Shown here piece by piece: positions 52,840 through 60,660 of a DNA stretch of 64,000 bases. The stretch's first letter is position 1. Every line of letters starts with the position of its first letter. The notes below the pieces were generated by a model, which saw nothing but the letters and a program-made list of their open reading frames with translations, was not told the DNA's origin and made no database searches. This DNA comes from Nonomuraea wenchangensis (lineage in GTDB: Bacteria > Actinomycetota > Actinomycetes > Streptosporangiales > Streptosporangiaceae): the NCBI RefSeq assembly GCF_900111685.1, contig NZ_FOHX01000022.1, positions 124,001 through 188,000 on the forward strand. The letters run 5' to 3'. Position numbers and translations under genes: made by a program.

Positions 52840-53507
52840 CCGCAGAGGATCCGCTGTTCGCCACCTTCGACCTGGCCCCGCTCGACACCCGGGGCCGCCG
52901 CTCGTGGGCCGCAGAGCAGGTGTGGCAGACCGCGCGCCACAAGCGCAACCGCATCGCTCTCGGCGTGCCGCGCTGGACCTCGAAGGGCGCCGGCGAGTGG
53001 TCGCTTGAGCTCGACCTGACCCTCCTGCCCGACGAGGGCTGCCGCTTCCGCTCCGCGGAGCTCTCGCTGCATCTGCCCGGGGCCGTGCTGCGTGAGCTGG
53101 AGCCGATGGAGATCCAGGAGCAGGAGACAGTCGTCATCGAACGGTCCGGCGCGCTGCGCGCGACGCTGGAGCTGCCCGTGGGCCCGCTCTCTCCCGGCAT
53201 GGAGGCCGAACGGGCCCGCTCGCGCCGCACCGAGCTGACCAGGACGCTGGTGAGTCTCGCCGCGTTCGGCGTGGGCACGAGCACCGCGGGGTGGCGCTTG
53301 CGGCTGACCGACGCGCGCGAGATCCCGATGAGCACCTCCGGGATGCGGGCGCTGGTCTCGGCCGGGGAGACGGTCAGCGGCGAGATCGCCTACTCGGTCG
53401 TGGCGCAGATCGAGGTGCTCACCGCTTTGGACCGGTGGCTCACCGCGGTGTTCACGCCATCTCCTGGCGGGCTGCGCTGCCGCCAGAATTTCCCGCCGGA
53501 GACCTAG
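52836..53507 (+). CDS. unknown protein coupled to the CHAT protease, 223 aa
   Basis: The ATG overlaps the CHAT stop (ATGA), with GGAAGG just ahead. No signal peptide or membrane segment is seen. The protein looks beta-rich in its first half (WSLELDLTLLPDEGCRFRSA, LSLHLPGAVLRELEP) with an acidic segment IQEQETVVIER. A helix then carries ERARSRRTELTRTLVSLAAF, and an SGEIAYSVVAQIEVLTALDR stretch follows near the end. I do not recognise a family. Being cotranslated with a protease, it is the first candidate for a substrate, adaptor or inhibitor. Present in a defined position between CHAT and the Trypco-like protein. Confidence 0.85.
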   Translation: MTAEDPLFATFDLAPLDTRGRRSWAAEQVWQTARHKRNRIALGVPRWTSKGAGEWSLELDLTLLPDEGCRFRSAELSLHLPGAVLRELEPMEIQEQETVVIERSGALRATLELPVGPLSPGMEAERARSRRTELTRTLVSLAAFGVGTSTAGWRLRLTDAREIPMSTSGMRALVSAGETVSGEIAYSVVAQIEVLTALDRWLTAVFTPSPGGLRCRQNFPPET

Positions 53508-53574
53508 CTGATCGGCTGTGCGGCCGCCGCTAGGGTGTCGCGGGGGTCGGTCATCGAGAGAAGAGGGTGCCTGC

Positions 53575-53949
53575 ATGTCCGATGCGAAGGTGCGAGTCGA
53601 GACACGGCAGCCGCCGTCTGGGGACGGAAGGCAGATCTCTGCACGGCGCCATGGTTCTGCTGACCTGTCCGACCATGAGGACGACCTGCGCGCCGCCATC
53701 CAGTCGGTGCTGGCCACCGTGACACGGGCGCTGAAGGACACGCCCACGGTTCCCTTGCGTGTCGGGGGCCTTGAAGTGGGGTTCAACGTCGCGTTCACGC
53801 CGGGGGAAGGGGCCTATTTGTGCTCGTCGCCAGCGGATGGCACGTTCTCGGTGAAGCTGTCCTTGGCCTTCTCCGAGCCCGGGTCGGCGTCGTCCGCCCC
53901 AGCTCCTGACAAGGGTGCGGCCGAGACCCGGCCGAGCTCGGCCGGGTGA
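53575..53949 (+). CDS. Trypco-like (trypsin-co-occurring domain) small protein, 124 aa
   Basis: The start at 53575 has AGAGGG upstream. After a variable polar head (about 1-45) comes a helix (DDLRAAIQSVLATVTRAL) and a beta segment VGGLEVGFNVAFTPGEGAYL, then GTFSVKLSLAFSEP. This helix-strand-glycine-strand pattern matches the small trypsin-co-occurring (Trypco1/CU044_2847-like) domains that accompany trypsin-type STAND proteins. That family call is moderate. The trypsin-STAND gene on the opposite strand supports it. The C-terminal tail is proline/alanine-rich and overlaps the convergent membrane-protein gene. Confidence 0.7.
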   Translation: MSDAKVRVETRQPPSGDGRQISARRHGSADLSDHEDDLRAAIQSVLATVTRALKDTPTVPLRVGGLEVGFNVAFTPGEGAYLCSSPADGTFSVKLSLAFSEPGSASSAPAPDKGAAETRPSSAG

Positions 53950-54455
53950 GGCGCCTGTGCCGTTGGCAGGAGTGCGGGTTCGGGCAGGCCACGCCGCGTC
54001 GGCAGGCCCAGCTCGGCCCTGGCGGCCCTGCGAAAGGCCCGCTCGGCGTGACGGCATTGCCCGTCGATCTCCGGCCAGGGCCGGGAGGGGCGGTCCCAGA
54101 GGTCCTGTGCCACGTCGTGCAGGTGCTCCAGCGCCGCCATCGTGCTGTCGGTTCGCGACAGGAGCGCGGCGCGAGAGTAGGCGGCCAACAGGTCGTCGGC
54201 GGCGCGGCGCTCGGTCATGCGGTCGGCCCGCAACCGCCCGGTGACGTCATAGAGGCCCAGGGCGGTGTGGAAGGTCTCGGTCACACGCGCGTAGGCGGTG
54301 TGACGAATCTCGTCCCACTGGCGACGCCGCTGGGCGCGTCCGCTCAGCAGTTGGGTGAGGAGGGAGGCGATGGCACCACCGATGATGGCGCCGGTGGCTC
54401 CCACGGTGGCGGCGAGAATCACGGCTTGTGCTTGCGACATCTGGAACCATGACAT
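53814..54455 (-). CDS. small membrane-anchored helical protein downstream of the trypsin-STAND gene, 213 aa
   Basis: A single strong membrane helix (AVILAATVGATGAIIGGAIA, then SLLTQLL) lies at residues 10-37, followed by a basic segment (SGRAQRRRQWDEIRH) and a helical, soluble C-terminal part. A Cys/His-poor disordered tail covers about 175-213. The start at 54455 lies 15 bases after the trypsin-STAND stop, so the two share an operon. The last 136 bases overlap the Trypco-like gene antisense. The fold is unknown. It could anchor the trypsin protein to the membrane. Confidence 0.7.
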   Translation of the reverse strand: MSWFQMSQAQAVILAATVGATGAIIGGAIASLLTQLLSGRAQRRRQWDEIRHTAYARVTETFHTALGLYDVTGRLRADRMTERRAADDLLAAYSRAALLSRTDSTMAALEHLHDVAQDLWDRPSRPWPEIDGQCRHAERAFRRAARAELGLPTRRGLPEPALLPTAQAPHPAELGRVSAAPLSGAGADDADPGSEKAKDSFTENVPSAGDEHK

Positions 54456-54470
54456 CTGGTCATCATCGCG

Positions 54471-57400
54471 TCATTCGCCGTGCTCGGCCAGCAGTGCTTC
54501 CAGTTCGGCGCGCAGTGCGCGCGATTCGTCTTCCCTGCCCGCCCTTCCCCGGATCAGGGCCTGATTATGGAGGGAGTAGCCGAGGCTCACGAGCTCGTCC
54601 GCGTCCTGCGCGGCGAGACGTCGCCACATGGTGAGTGCCTGCTCGCCCGCGGCGCACGACTCCTCCAATCGTCCTGTCTCGCTCAGCACTATCGACAGGT
54701 GATCCAGCGTGGACGCCATGTCCTTGGGGGAGGTGTGCGGGTCGGTCCGGTAGATCTCCATGCAGATGGAGAGCGCGATCAGGGCCTCGTCGGCGGCTTC
54801 CGCACGGGACAGCACGATCGCGCTCTCGTGAAGGATCATCGCCCGTAGCTTCTGAGAGCCCTCGTCCGTCACCGGCAGGTCCTTCAGAGCCGCCACCACA
54901 GCCCTGGAATGGGCCGCGGCGTCCTCCGGCCGACCGCCGTCGACCAGAGTCTGGGCGTAGATCCGCGCGATCCAGGCGTAGGACAGGGTCTGACCGGGTT
55001 GCCCGTCCGCTTCACAGAGACGTCGTCTGAGCTCCACCAGCTCCGCCATGGCCGCGAGAAGTTCCTCATCGCGGCCGAGCTCGCGCAGTTCCGTGATGTA
55101 CAGGGACAGGACCTGATCGAGGCTCTCGACGCCACTCGGTCCTGTGGGCGTTCGGCGGATGTCGAAGGTGACCAGCGGATCGTCGTTCTGCTCCGTCTCC
55201 CGGTCGGAGAGTTCTCTGACGTGCCCCAGGATCTCTTCGAGCAATGCCGCGGCCACATCGTGCTCGCCGAGTCCTGCGTGGGTCTGAGCGCGAAGGGCCA
55301 GATTGTTGTCGAGGACGGGGGTCATGACGTCGGGAACGACCGCCACGTACCGGAGTGCGATGGCGGCACCCGCCTGGCTCAGGGCGATGGCTGCCCGAGG
55401 CGCGTCGACGGCGGAGGCGTGCCGCGCCACGTCCCACAGGCCCTCGGCCGCGACGAAGGCCGGCCAGTAGTTCTCCGGTGTGGCGCAATCGGCCAGCCGG
55501 GCCGCGGCGTCCTTCGCGATGTCCACTGCTTCGGGGACGTCTCCCCGGCGGGCCAGGGCCTTGGCTCGCAACATCATGAGCGTGGCATGGAGGACCTTCT
55601 GGTCCAGGTGGGCGTCGGCGTCGACGGTGTCCGAGGAGAGAGCCTCGACTCGTTCGCACAGCTCGATCGCGGTCGTGAAATCGCCGTCTTCGATCGCCCA
55701 GGACACGTACATCGCGAAGTTGGGCACGGTCATGACATCATCAGGGATCCGCCCTGCGCTCTCCCATAGAGACAGGACGTAGTCGTAAACGTTGGCGACC
55801 TCCGCCATGTAGGGCTTGATGTCGATGTCCTCGGCAACGAGTTGCGCTCCTTGGATGAAGGTCTTGAGGGCTTCGAGATAACGGTTCACCACGCTCTGCG
55901 GGTCCTGACGGAACACGGTGCCCAGGGCCGCGCACGCGCGTTCCAGCAGATGGACCACGGAGGCGAACGGTGCACCGGCGTGGCTGAGTTCCTGGGCCTG
56001 GAACATGAGGGTGACGCCCAGGGAGAGCAAGTTTTTCGAGTCTCGGACCGACAACCAGGTCAGGGCTTGGGCGGCTTCGCCATAGAGCGACGCGGCCTTG
56101 GCATGCTGGCCTTCGGTTTGAAGCATGCGCGCCAGTCGTGTCGCCTGGGCCTGGAAGGGGTCGGCATATGTGCCGGGCTGGTCGTGGTAGAGACCGCGCC
56201 AGATGTCGGTGCACTCTTGCGCGGCTGCGAGCGCCTCGCTGGTGCGTCCAAGGTGTTCGAGGCAGTTGAACTGATTGATGAGCAGCTGCGCGAGGGTTTC
56301 CTCGGGGAAGAGGTGTGCCTTCTCCTCGCAGGCGAGTTCCTCTCGCTGGAGGGCGACAGCGCGCGTCACCGCTTCGCAGGCTTGTGCGAACTCGCCGTTC
56401 CTCTCGTGGTAGAGACAGATGTTGTTCAGGGATCCGACCAGGAGCCGTCGGCGATCCTCGCGGGGAAGATCCGAATGGTCCAGGAGATGGACGACTTCCT
56501 GGCAGATCTGGTACGACTCCGTATGGTTTCCCACGCTGGTCAGGTTCGTCGCGTGGTTCGTCAGAGCGATGACGAACTCCTCGATGTCAGTGTCCCCGCC
56601 TCCCCTGCGCCGGTGGATCGCGGCCGACTCACCGCTGGCCAAGACAGCTTCGTCGATGCGCCCGGCTCGCCCGAGATAGCTGCTGAGTGTGGTGAGCTCG
56701 CGCGCGAGGTGCCGTTCGGCGTCGTCACCTTCAGGGGAGTCCCTCCACATCGAGACGATCCGCTCCTGCACCAGCAGGCCGAGGTCGGACAGGACTCCTC
56801 CCGCCGGCTGCATGTGGCTACGGATGGAGTACAGGCTCGACAGTTGTGCGGAGGGGTGGCCGATGACGACCCTCAGAGCCGTCAGAAGCGGCTCGGGATA
56901 CGGCGTCTGCATGCTGACCAGACAGGCGAAGGGCAAGAACACGTGGTTGTGGATGGCGACCAGTTCCATCAGCTTGAACCTTATGGGCTGGATGTTCTCG
57001 CCGGCATGGGCGGCGGCGGCCGTGAGAACGGTGGTCGCGCGGTAGAGCTGCGCCCCGGTCAGGTGAGTCAGCGACCCGTCGTCGCTGGTGCTCGCGAGGT
57101 TGTCGAGCATCTCTGGTTCTGCCGCAACGGTGGCGGCCAGTAGGTACTCGAACAGCCAGTCGGGGGCCAGCTGACCCCAATATTCCGCCCGTGGGTCGGC
57201 GGGCGGATACAAGGCCGCGATCCAGTGGGCGATGGAACGCCTGGCTTCCTCGGCGACGTCGGACCGGAATCCCGGAAGCAGCCCGATCGTCCTTGCCGCA
57301 CGCTGACGATTGTGGGCACCGCACAGCAGGCCGAAGACCAGCGCGACGTCCCGTGTCTCCTGATGTCCGAGGGATCGTTCGGCGGCCAGCCGGTTCCAAT

Positions 57401-58832
57401 ACTTCTTCTCGTGTCTCAGCAGAGTCTGTGCGGGGGACGTCGGTGTCTCGCTGCCTTCCTGCTCATCGTCGAGGACGCTGGCGAGGACGGCGATGTGCAC
57501 GTTCAGCGGGAGGTATGCGGTCTGCGGCTGCAGGATCCATGGCAGTTTGAACGCGGGTGTCTGGTGCCTGCGGCTCTCGTAGCCGGGCACTTGACGCAGG
57601 GCGGTGTCGAATGCGCCGGCCACCATGGTGAGCAGTTCACCGGAGCCGGGGGCGAATTCGAGGCCGCTGAGCTCCTGCGGCGGGTGCGACAGCACGCCGG
57701 CCACGGTCTCATCGTTCAGGATCTGTTCCCACCACGGTCCGGCTGAGCGGGCCAGCATCAGGACTCGTACGGGATGTTGCCCGGGGTGTTCTGCGACGTG
57801 TCGCAGAAGTGCTGCCGCGGCCTCCGTGCGGGACTCGGCGTAGTCGATGAGCAGGAGAACAGGATGAGCGAGCCGGCTGAACGGGGCAAGGGTGGTCGCC
57901 GCATCGGAGAGTTCCCCGACGACCCAGCCGTTGCTGTACATGGTCTGGGCAAGCTGGCGGGCCAGCCGGGTCTTTCCCGTGCCACCCGGCGCGTGGATCA
58001 GTAAGCCGCTGACGTGCTCGTCTGATTCGCACCAGGCGACGAGGCGGCCGAGAGCCTGCGCACGACCGTAGAAGGGCACGACCTCGTATTCGGGGCGGAG
58101 CAGGGCGATCGGCGACTGCGGCCGGGTGAATCGACGCCAGGGGCGCAGGGTCTCCTCGAGTTCCACGGGCTCCAGGTGGAACGGATGGCCGGTGTGCCGT
58201 TCGACGATCTCGGTGAAGGAGCGGTCGTGGCGCAGGGAGGCGATGGACAGTGCTGTGAGGCGGCGGTCACCGTAGTTGTCGGCGACCTCGACAATGATCG
58301 CGATCACCAATGAGTCGGCATCGGACAGAACGGCCGCTCCGGACATGCCTGACCACAGGGTGCCCTCGCCCGGTGCGGATTCGGGCCAGGTCGTCGGCAC
58401 AACGTCGACCAGCCCTCCCGAGCCGCGGGTGAGCGGCATGATCTCGGCAGGCACCTGCTCCGGTTCCGCGACACCATCGGGCTGCACCAGGGCGTCGGGG
58501 TAGCCGGTGGCGCTGCAGCGCACAGCAGGGCCACGGCTGACGATCCAGCCCCAGCGGACCGGAGGCAGGCCGATAGGGCGGTAGGCGGGGTCGTCGATCT
58601 CGATGAGCGCGGCGTCCGGCGACGAGCCGTCGCCGTCGCCGTGAGCACGCCAGATCACCGTACCGGTGACACGGTGGGGGCCCAGGCGCGCCTCCAGGGT
58701 TTCCCCTTCTGACCCGGCGACGTGGGCCGCGGTGAGGATGAGCCGGTCAGCGACCAGGTAGCCCGAGCCGAAGTCGGTGCCCTCTTCCCCCGGCGAAGAG
58801 CGTTCAAGAGCCACCACGCGTAGATCTGTCAC
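54471..58832 (-). CDS. trypsin-STAND ATPase-TPR protein (1453 aa)
   Basis: The GTG at 58832 has GGGAGGG about seven bases upstream. Residues 1-190 are a trypsin-fold serine protease with the full triad: His37 in LTAAHVAG, Asp73 in PDAALIEID and Ser164 in WSGMSGAAVL. Residues about 250-480 are a P-loop STAND ATPase with HAPGGTGKTRLARQLAQ (Walker A near 283-288) and PVLLLIDYAES (Walker B near 327-330). From about 640 to the end the chain is helical, rich in TPR-like repeats (SLNNICLYHERNGEFAQACE and many more). Such NTP-dependent, repeat-controlled proteases are known as candidate immune or programmed-death proteins in multicellular bacteria. The cytoplasmic location follows from the lack of a signal peptide. 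It is first in its operon, with the membrane protein at 53814 next. Confidence 0.93.
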   Translation of the reverse strand: MTDLRVVALERSSPGEEGTDFGSGYLVADRLILTAAHVAGSEGETLEARLGPHRVTGTVIWRAHGDGDGSSPDAALIEIDDPAYRPIGLPPVRWGWIVSRGPAVRCSATGYPDALVQPDGVAEPEQVPAEIMPLTRGSGGLVDVVPTTWPESAPGEGTLWSGMSGAAVLSDADSLVIAIIVEVADNYGDRRLTALSIASLRHDRSFTEIVERHTGHPFHLEPVELEETLRPWRRFTRPQSPIALLRPEYEVVPFYGRAQALGRLVAWCESDEHVSGLLIHAPGGTGKTRLARQLAQTMYSNGWVVGELSDAATTLAPFSRLAHPVLLLIDYAESRTEAAAALLRHVAEHPGQHPVRVLMLARSAGPWWEQILNDETVAGVLSHPPQELSGLEFAPGSGELLTMVAGAFDTALRQVPGYESRRHQTPAFKLPWILQPQTAYLPLNVHIAVLASVLDDEQEGSETPTSPAQTLLRHEKKYWNRLAAERSLGHQETRDVALVFGLLCGAHNRQRAARTIGLLPGFRSDVAEEARRSIAHWIAALYPPADPRAEYWGQLAPDWLFEYLLAATVAAEPEMLDNLASTSDDGSLTHLTGAQLYRATTVLTAAAAHAGENIQPIRFKLMELVAIHNHVFLPFACLVSMQTPYPEPLLTALRVVIGHPSAQLSSLYSIRSHMQPAGGVLSDLGLLVQERIVSMWRDSPEGDDAERHLARELTTLSSYLGRAGRIDEAVLASGESAAIHRRRGGGDTDIEEFVIALTNHATNLTSVGNHTESYQICQEVVHLLDHSDLPREDRRRLLVGSLNNICLYHERNGEFAQACEAVTRAVALQREELACEEKAHLFPEETLAQLLINQFNCLEHLGRTSEALAAAQECTDIWRGLYHDQPGTYADPFQAQATRLARMLQTEGQHAKAASLYGEAAQALTWLSVRDSKNLLSLGVTLMFQAQELSHAGAPFASVVHLLERACAALGTVFRQDPQSVVNRYLEALKTFIQGAQLVAEDIDIKPYMAEVANVYDYVLSLWESAGRIPDDVMTVPNFAMYVSWAIEDGDFTTAIELCERVEALSSDTVDADAHLDQKVLHATLMMLRAKALARRGDVPEAVDIAKDAAARLADCATPENYWPAFVAAEGLWDVARHASAVDAPRAAIALSQAGAAIALRYVAVVPDVMTPVLDNNLALRAQTHAGLGEHDVAAALLEEILGHVRELSDRETEQNDDPLVTFDIRRTPTGPSGVESLDQVLSLYITELRELGRDEELLAAMAELVELRRRLCEADGQPGQTLSYAWIARIYAQTLVDGGRPEDAAAHSRAVVAALKDLPVTDEGSQKLRAMILHESAIVLSRAEAADEALIALSICMEIYRTDPHTSPKDMASTLDHLSIVLSETGRLEESCAAGEQALTMWRRLAAQDADELVSLGYSLHNQALIRGRAGREDESRALRAELEALLAEHGE

Positions 58833-59035
58833 GCCGGCATCCCTCCCACGGCGACGGACGTTCCATGCCCGTACATCCGCGCCGGGCCCTGCCGCATTAC
58901 AGAAGGTCAGGCCGCTAGAGATCTTCGAGGCTCGGCGGCCGGTGGTTGTCGCGGCGCCCCAGATCGGCCAGAAGCACTTCGGCCGCCTCCCGAAAGGTCC
59001 CCTTCACTCTCGCGCTGCAGACTTCTTATGCGGTT

Positions 59036-59071
59036 GCATAGTAGCCTGTTCAGTTGAGCAACAAACTATGC
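59036..59071. promoter_or_regulatory. dyad upstream of the TetR/ABC exporter operon
   Basis: GCATAGT (59036-59042) and ACTATGC (59065-59071) form a perfect 7-bp inverted repeat with a 22-bp spacer, 22 bases before the GTG at 59094. This AT-rich spot in the 261-bp gap between divergent trypsin-STAND and TetR genes is the likely promoter/operator. The remaining gap holds no gene. Confidence 0.55.
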
Positions 59072-59093
59072 GCGTGGATAGGAGCTCTGGGCA

Positions 59094-59744
59094 GTGACGA
59101 CACCAGGACCCGACGCCGAGGACCTGACCGCCCGCGCGCGGATCAGAGATGCGGCCTTGCGGCATTTCGGGGAGCAGGGCTTCGACCGGGCGACGACCCG
59201 GGCGATCGCCGAGACCGCGGGCGTCTCCCCGGGGCTGCTGCGCCATCACTTCGGGTCCAAGCAGGCGTTGCGCGAGGCGTGCGACGCCCACCTGGTCAAG
59301 CTGATCAGCAGGATCAACGAGCAGGCCGCCGCCGGCATGAACGGCGTGAACCACGTCGCGGCCTCCATGGCGGCCCTCGGGCCTTACCAGCGATACCTGG
59401 CGCGCGCCCTGACCGAGGGACGGGCCGAGCCGGTGTTCGACGCGATGGTCCAGATGAGCGAGCAGTGGCTCGCGGGGCTCGACGAGCGCCGCTCCGACCC
59501 GCCCCTCGCCGACCGCAAGGCCAGGGCGACGGTGGGCACGGCGATGGCCCTGGCCGTCGCGATCCTCCACGAGCACGTGTCCCGGGGGCTGGGCGCCGAC
59601 GTGTCCGGCCAGGAGGGCTCCCACCTGCTCGCCCTGACCCTGCTCGACCTCTACTCCCACCCCTGGCTCAGCCCGGAGGAGGCCGCCGCCTACCGCGACG
59701 CCCTGGACAGGACCCGTTCGACCAAGGAGCATCCCGATGAGTGA
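59094..59744 (+). CDS. TetR-family transcriptional regulator
   Basis: The 216-aa protein (GTG start) has the helix-turn-helix FDRATTRAIAETAGVSPGLL, then RHHFGSKQALREA, and a TetR_C-type ligand domain. Its stop overlaps the start of the ABC ATPase by 8 bases, so it is the first gene of an autoregulated regulator-ATPase-permease operon, a common actinomycete self-resistance or drug-export arrangement. Confidence 0.95.
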   Translation: MTTPGPDAEDLTARARIRDAALRHFGEQGFDRATTRAIAETAGVSPGLLRHHFGSKQALREACDAHLVKLISRINEQAAAGMNGVNHVAASMAALGPYQRYLARALTEGRAEPVFDAMVQMSEQWLAGLDERRSDPPLADRKARATVGTAMALAVAILHEHVSRGLGADVSGQEGSHLLALTLLDLYSHPWLSPEEAAAYRDALDRTRSTKEHPDE

Positions 59745-60660
59745 CGCGATATCCGTCGCAGGCTTGGTCAAGACGTTCGGCTCCACCCGCGCGCTGGACG
59801 GCCTCGACCTCGTCGTGGGCGCCGGCGAGGTGCACGGCTTCCTGGGGCCGAACGGCGCGGGCAAGAGCACCACGATCCGGATCCTGCTCGGCATGCTTCG
59901 CGCCGACGCGGGCGCCGCCAGGCTGCTCGGCGGCGATCCGTGGGCCGACGTGGCGGAGCTGCACCGCAGGCTGGCGTACGTACCCGGAGATGTCACGCTG
60001 TGGCCCCAGTTGTCCGGCGGCGAGGTGATCGACCTGCTCGGACGGCTGCGCGGCGGGCTCGACGGACGGCGCCGCGCCGAGCTGCTGGAGCGCTTCGACC
60101 TGGACCCACGCAAGAAGTGCCGCGCCTACTCCAAGGGCAACCGGCAGAAGGTCGCCCTGATCGCCGCGCTGGCCTGCGACGCCGAGCTGCTCATCCTCGA
60201 CGAGCCCACCTCCGGCCTGGACCCCCTGATGGAGGAGGTCTTCCGCGACACCGTCCGGGAGGAGCAGCGCCGCGGGGACCGTACGGTGCTGCTGTCCAGC
60301 CACATCCTGGCCGAGGTCGAAGCGCTGTGCGACCGGGTGACCATCATCAAGGACGGCCGTACGGTCGAAAGCGGCTCCCTGGCCGGTCTGCGCCATCTCA
60401 CCCGCACCTCCATCCAGGCCGACCTGGCGGCGCCGGCGGAGAGGCTGGCCGGCCTGCCCGGGGTGCACGACCTGCGCGCCGAGGGCAGCCGGGTGTGGTT
60501 CGACGTCGACAACGCCGACCTGGACGCCGTGCTGCGCCACCTCACCGGCGCCGGAGTACGCGCCCTCGTCAGCCGGCCCCCCACCCTGGAGGAGCTGTTC
60601 CTCCGGCACTACGACCGCACCGGCAGGACCGACGGGCGACGCGCGGGAGCGACCGCATGA
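59737..60660 (+). CDS. ABC transporter ATP-binding protein (drug exporter type)
   Basis: The 307-aa protein shows Walker A FLGPNGAGKSTTIRIL, a YSKGNRQKVALIAAL signature (a variant of LSGGQ), Walker B LLILDEPTSGLDPLM and the SSHILAEVE switch. It has the C-terminal extension of daunorubicin/tetronasin-type (DrrA, TnrB-like) exporters. It overlaps the upstream TetR gene and the downstream permease (ATGA), giving one coupled operon that exports a hydrophobic compound. Confidence 0.96.
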   Translation: MSDAISVAGLVKTFGSTRALDGLDLVVGAGEVHGFLGPNGAGKSTTIRILLGMLRADAGAARLLGGDPWADVAELHRRLAYVPGDVTLWPQLSGGEVIDLLGRLRGGLDGRRRAELLERFDLDPRKKCRAYSKGNRQKVALIAALACDAELLILDEPTSGLDPLMEEVFRDTVREEQRRGDRTVLLSSHILAEVEALCDRVTIIKDGRTVESGSLAGLRHLTRTSIQADLAAPAERLAGLPGVHDLRAEGSRVWFDVDNADLDAVLRHLTGAGVRALVSRPPTLEELFLRHYDRTGRTDGRRAGATA

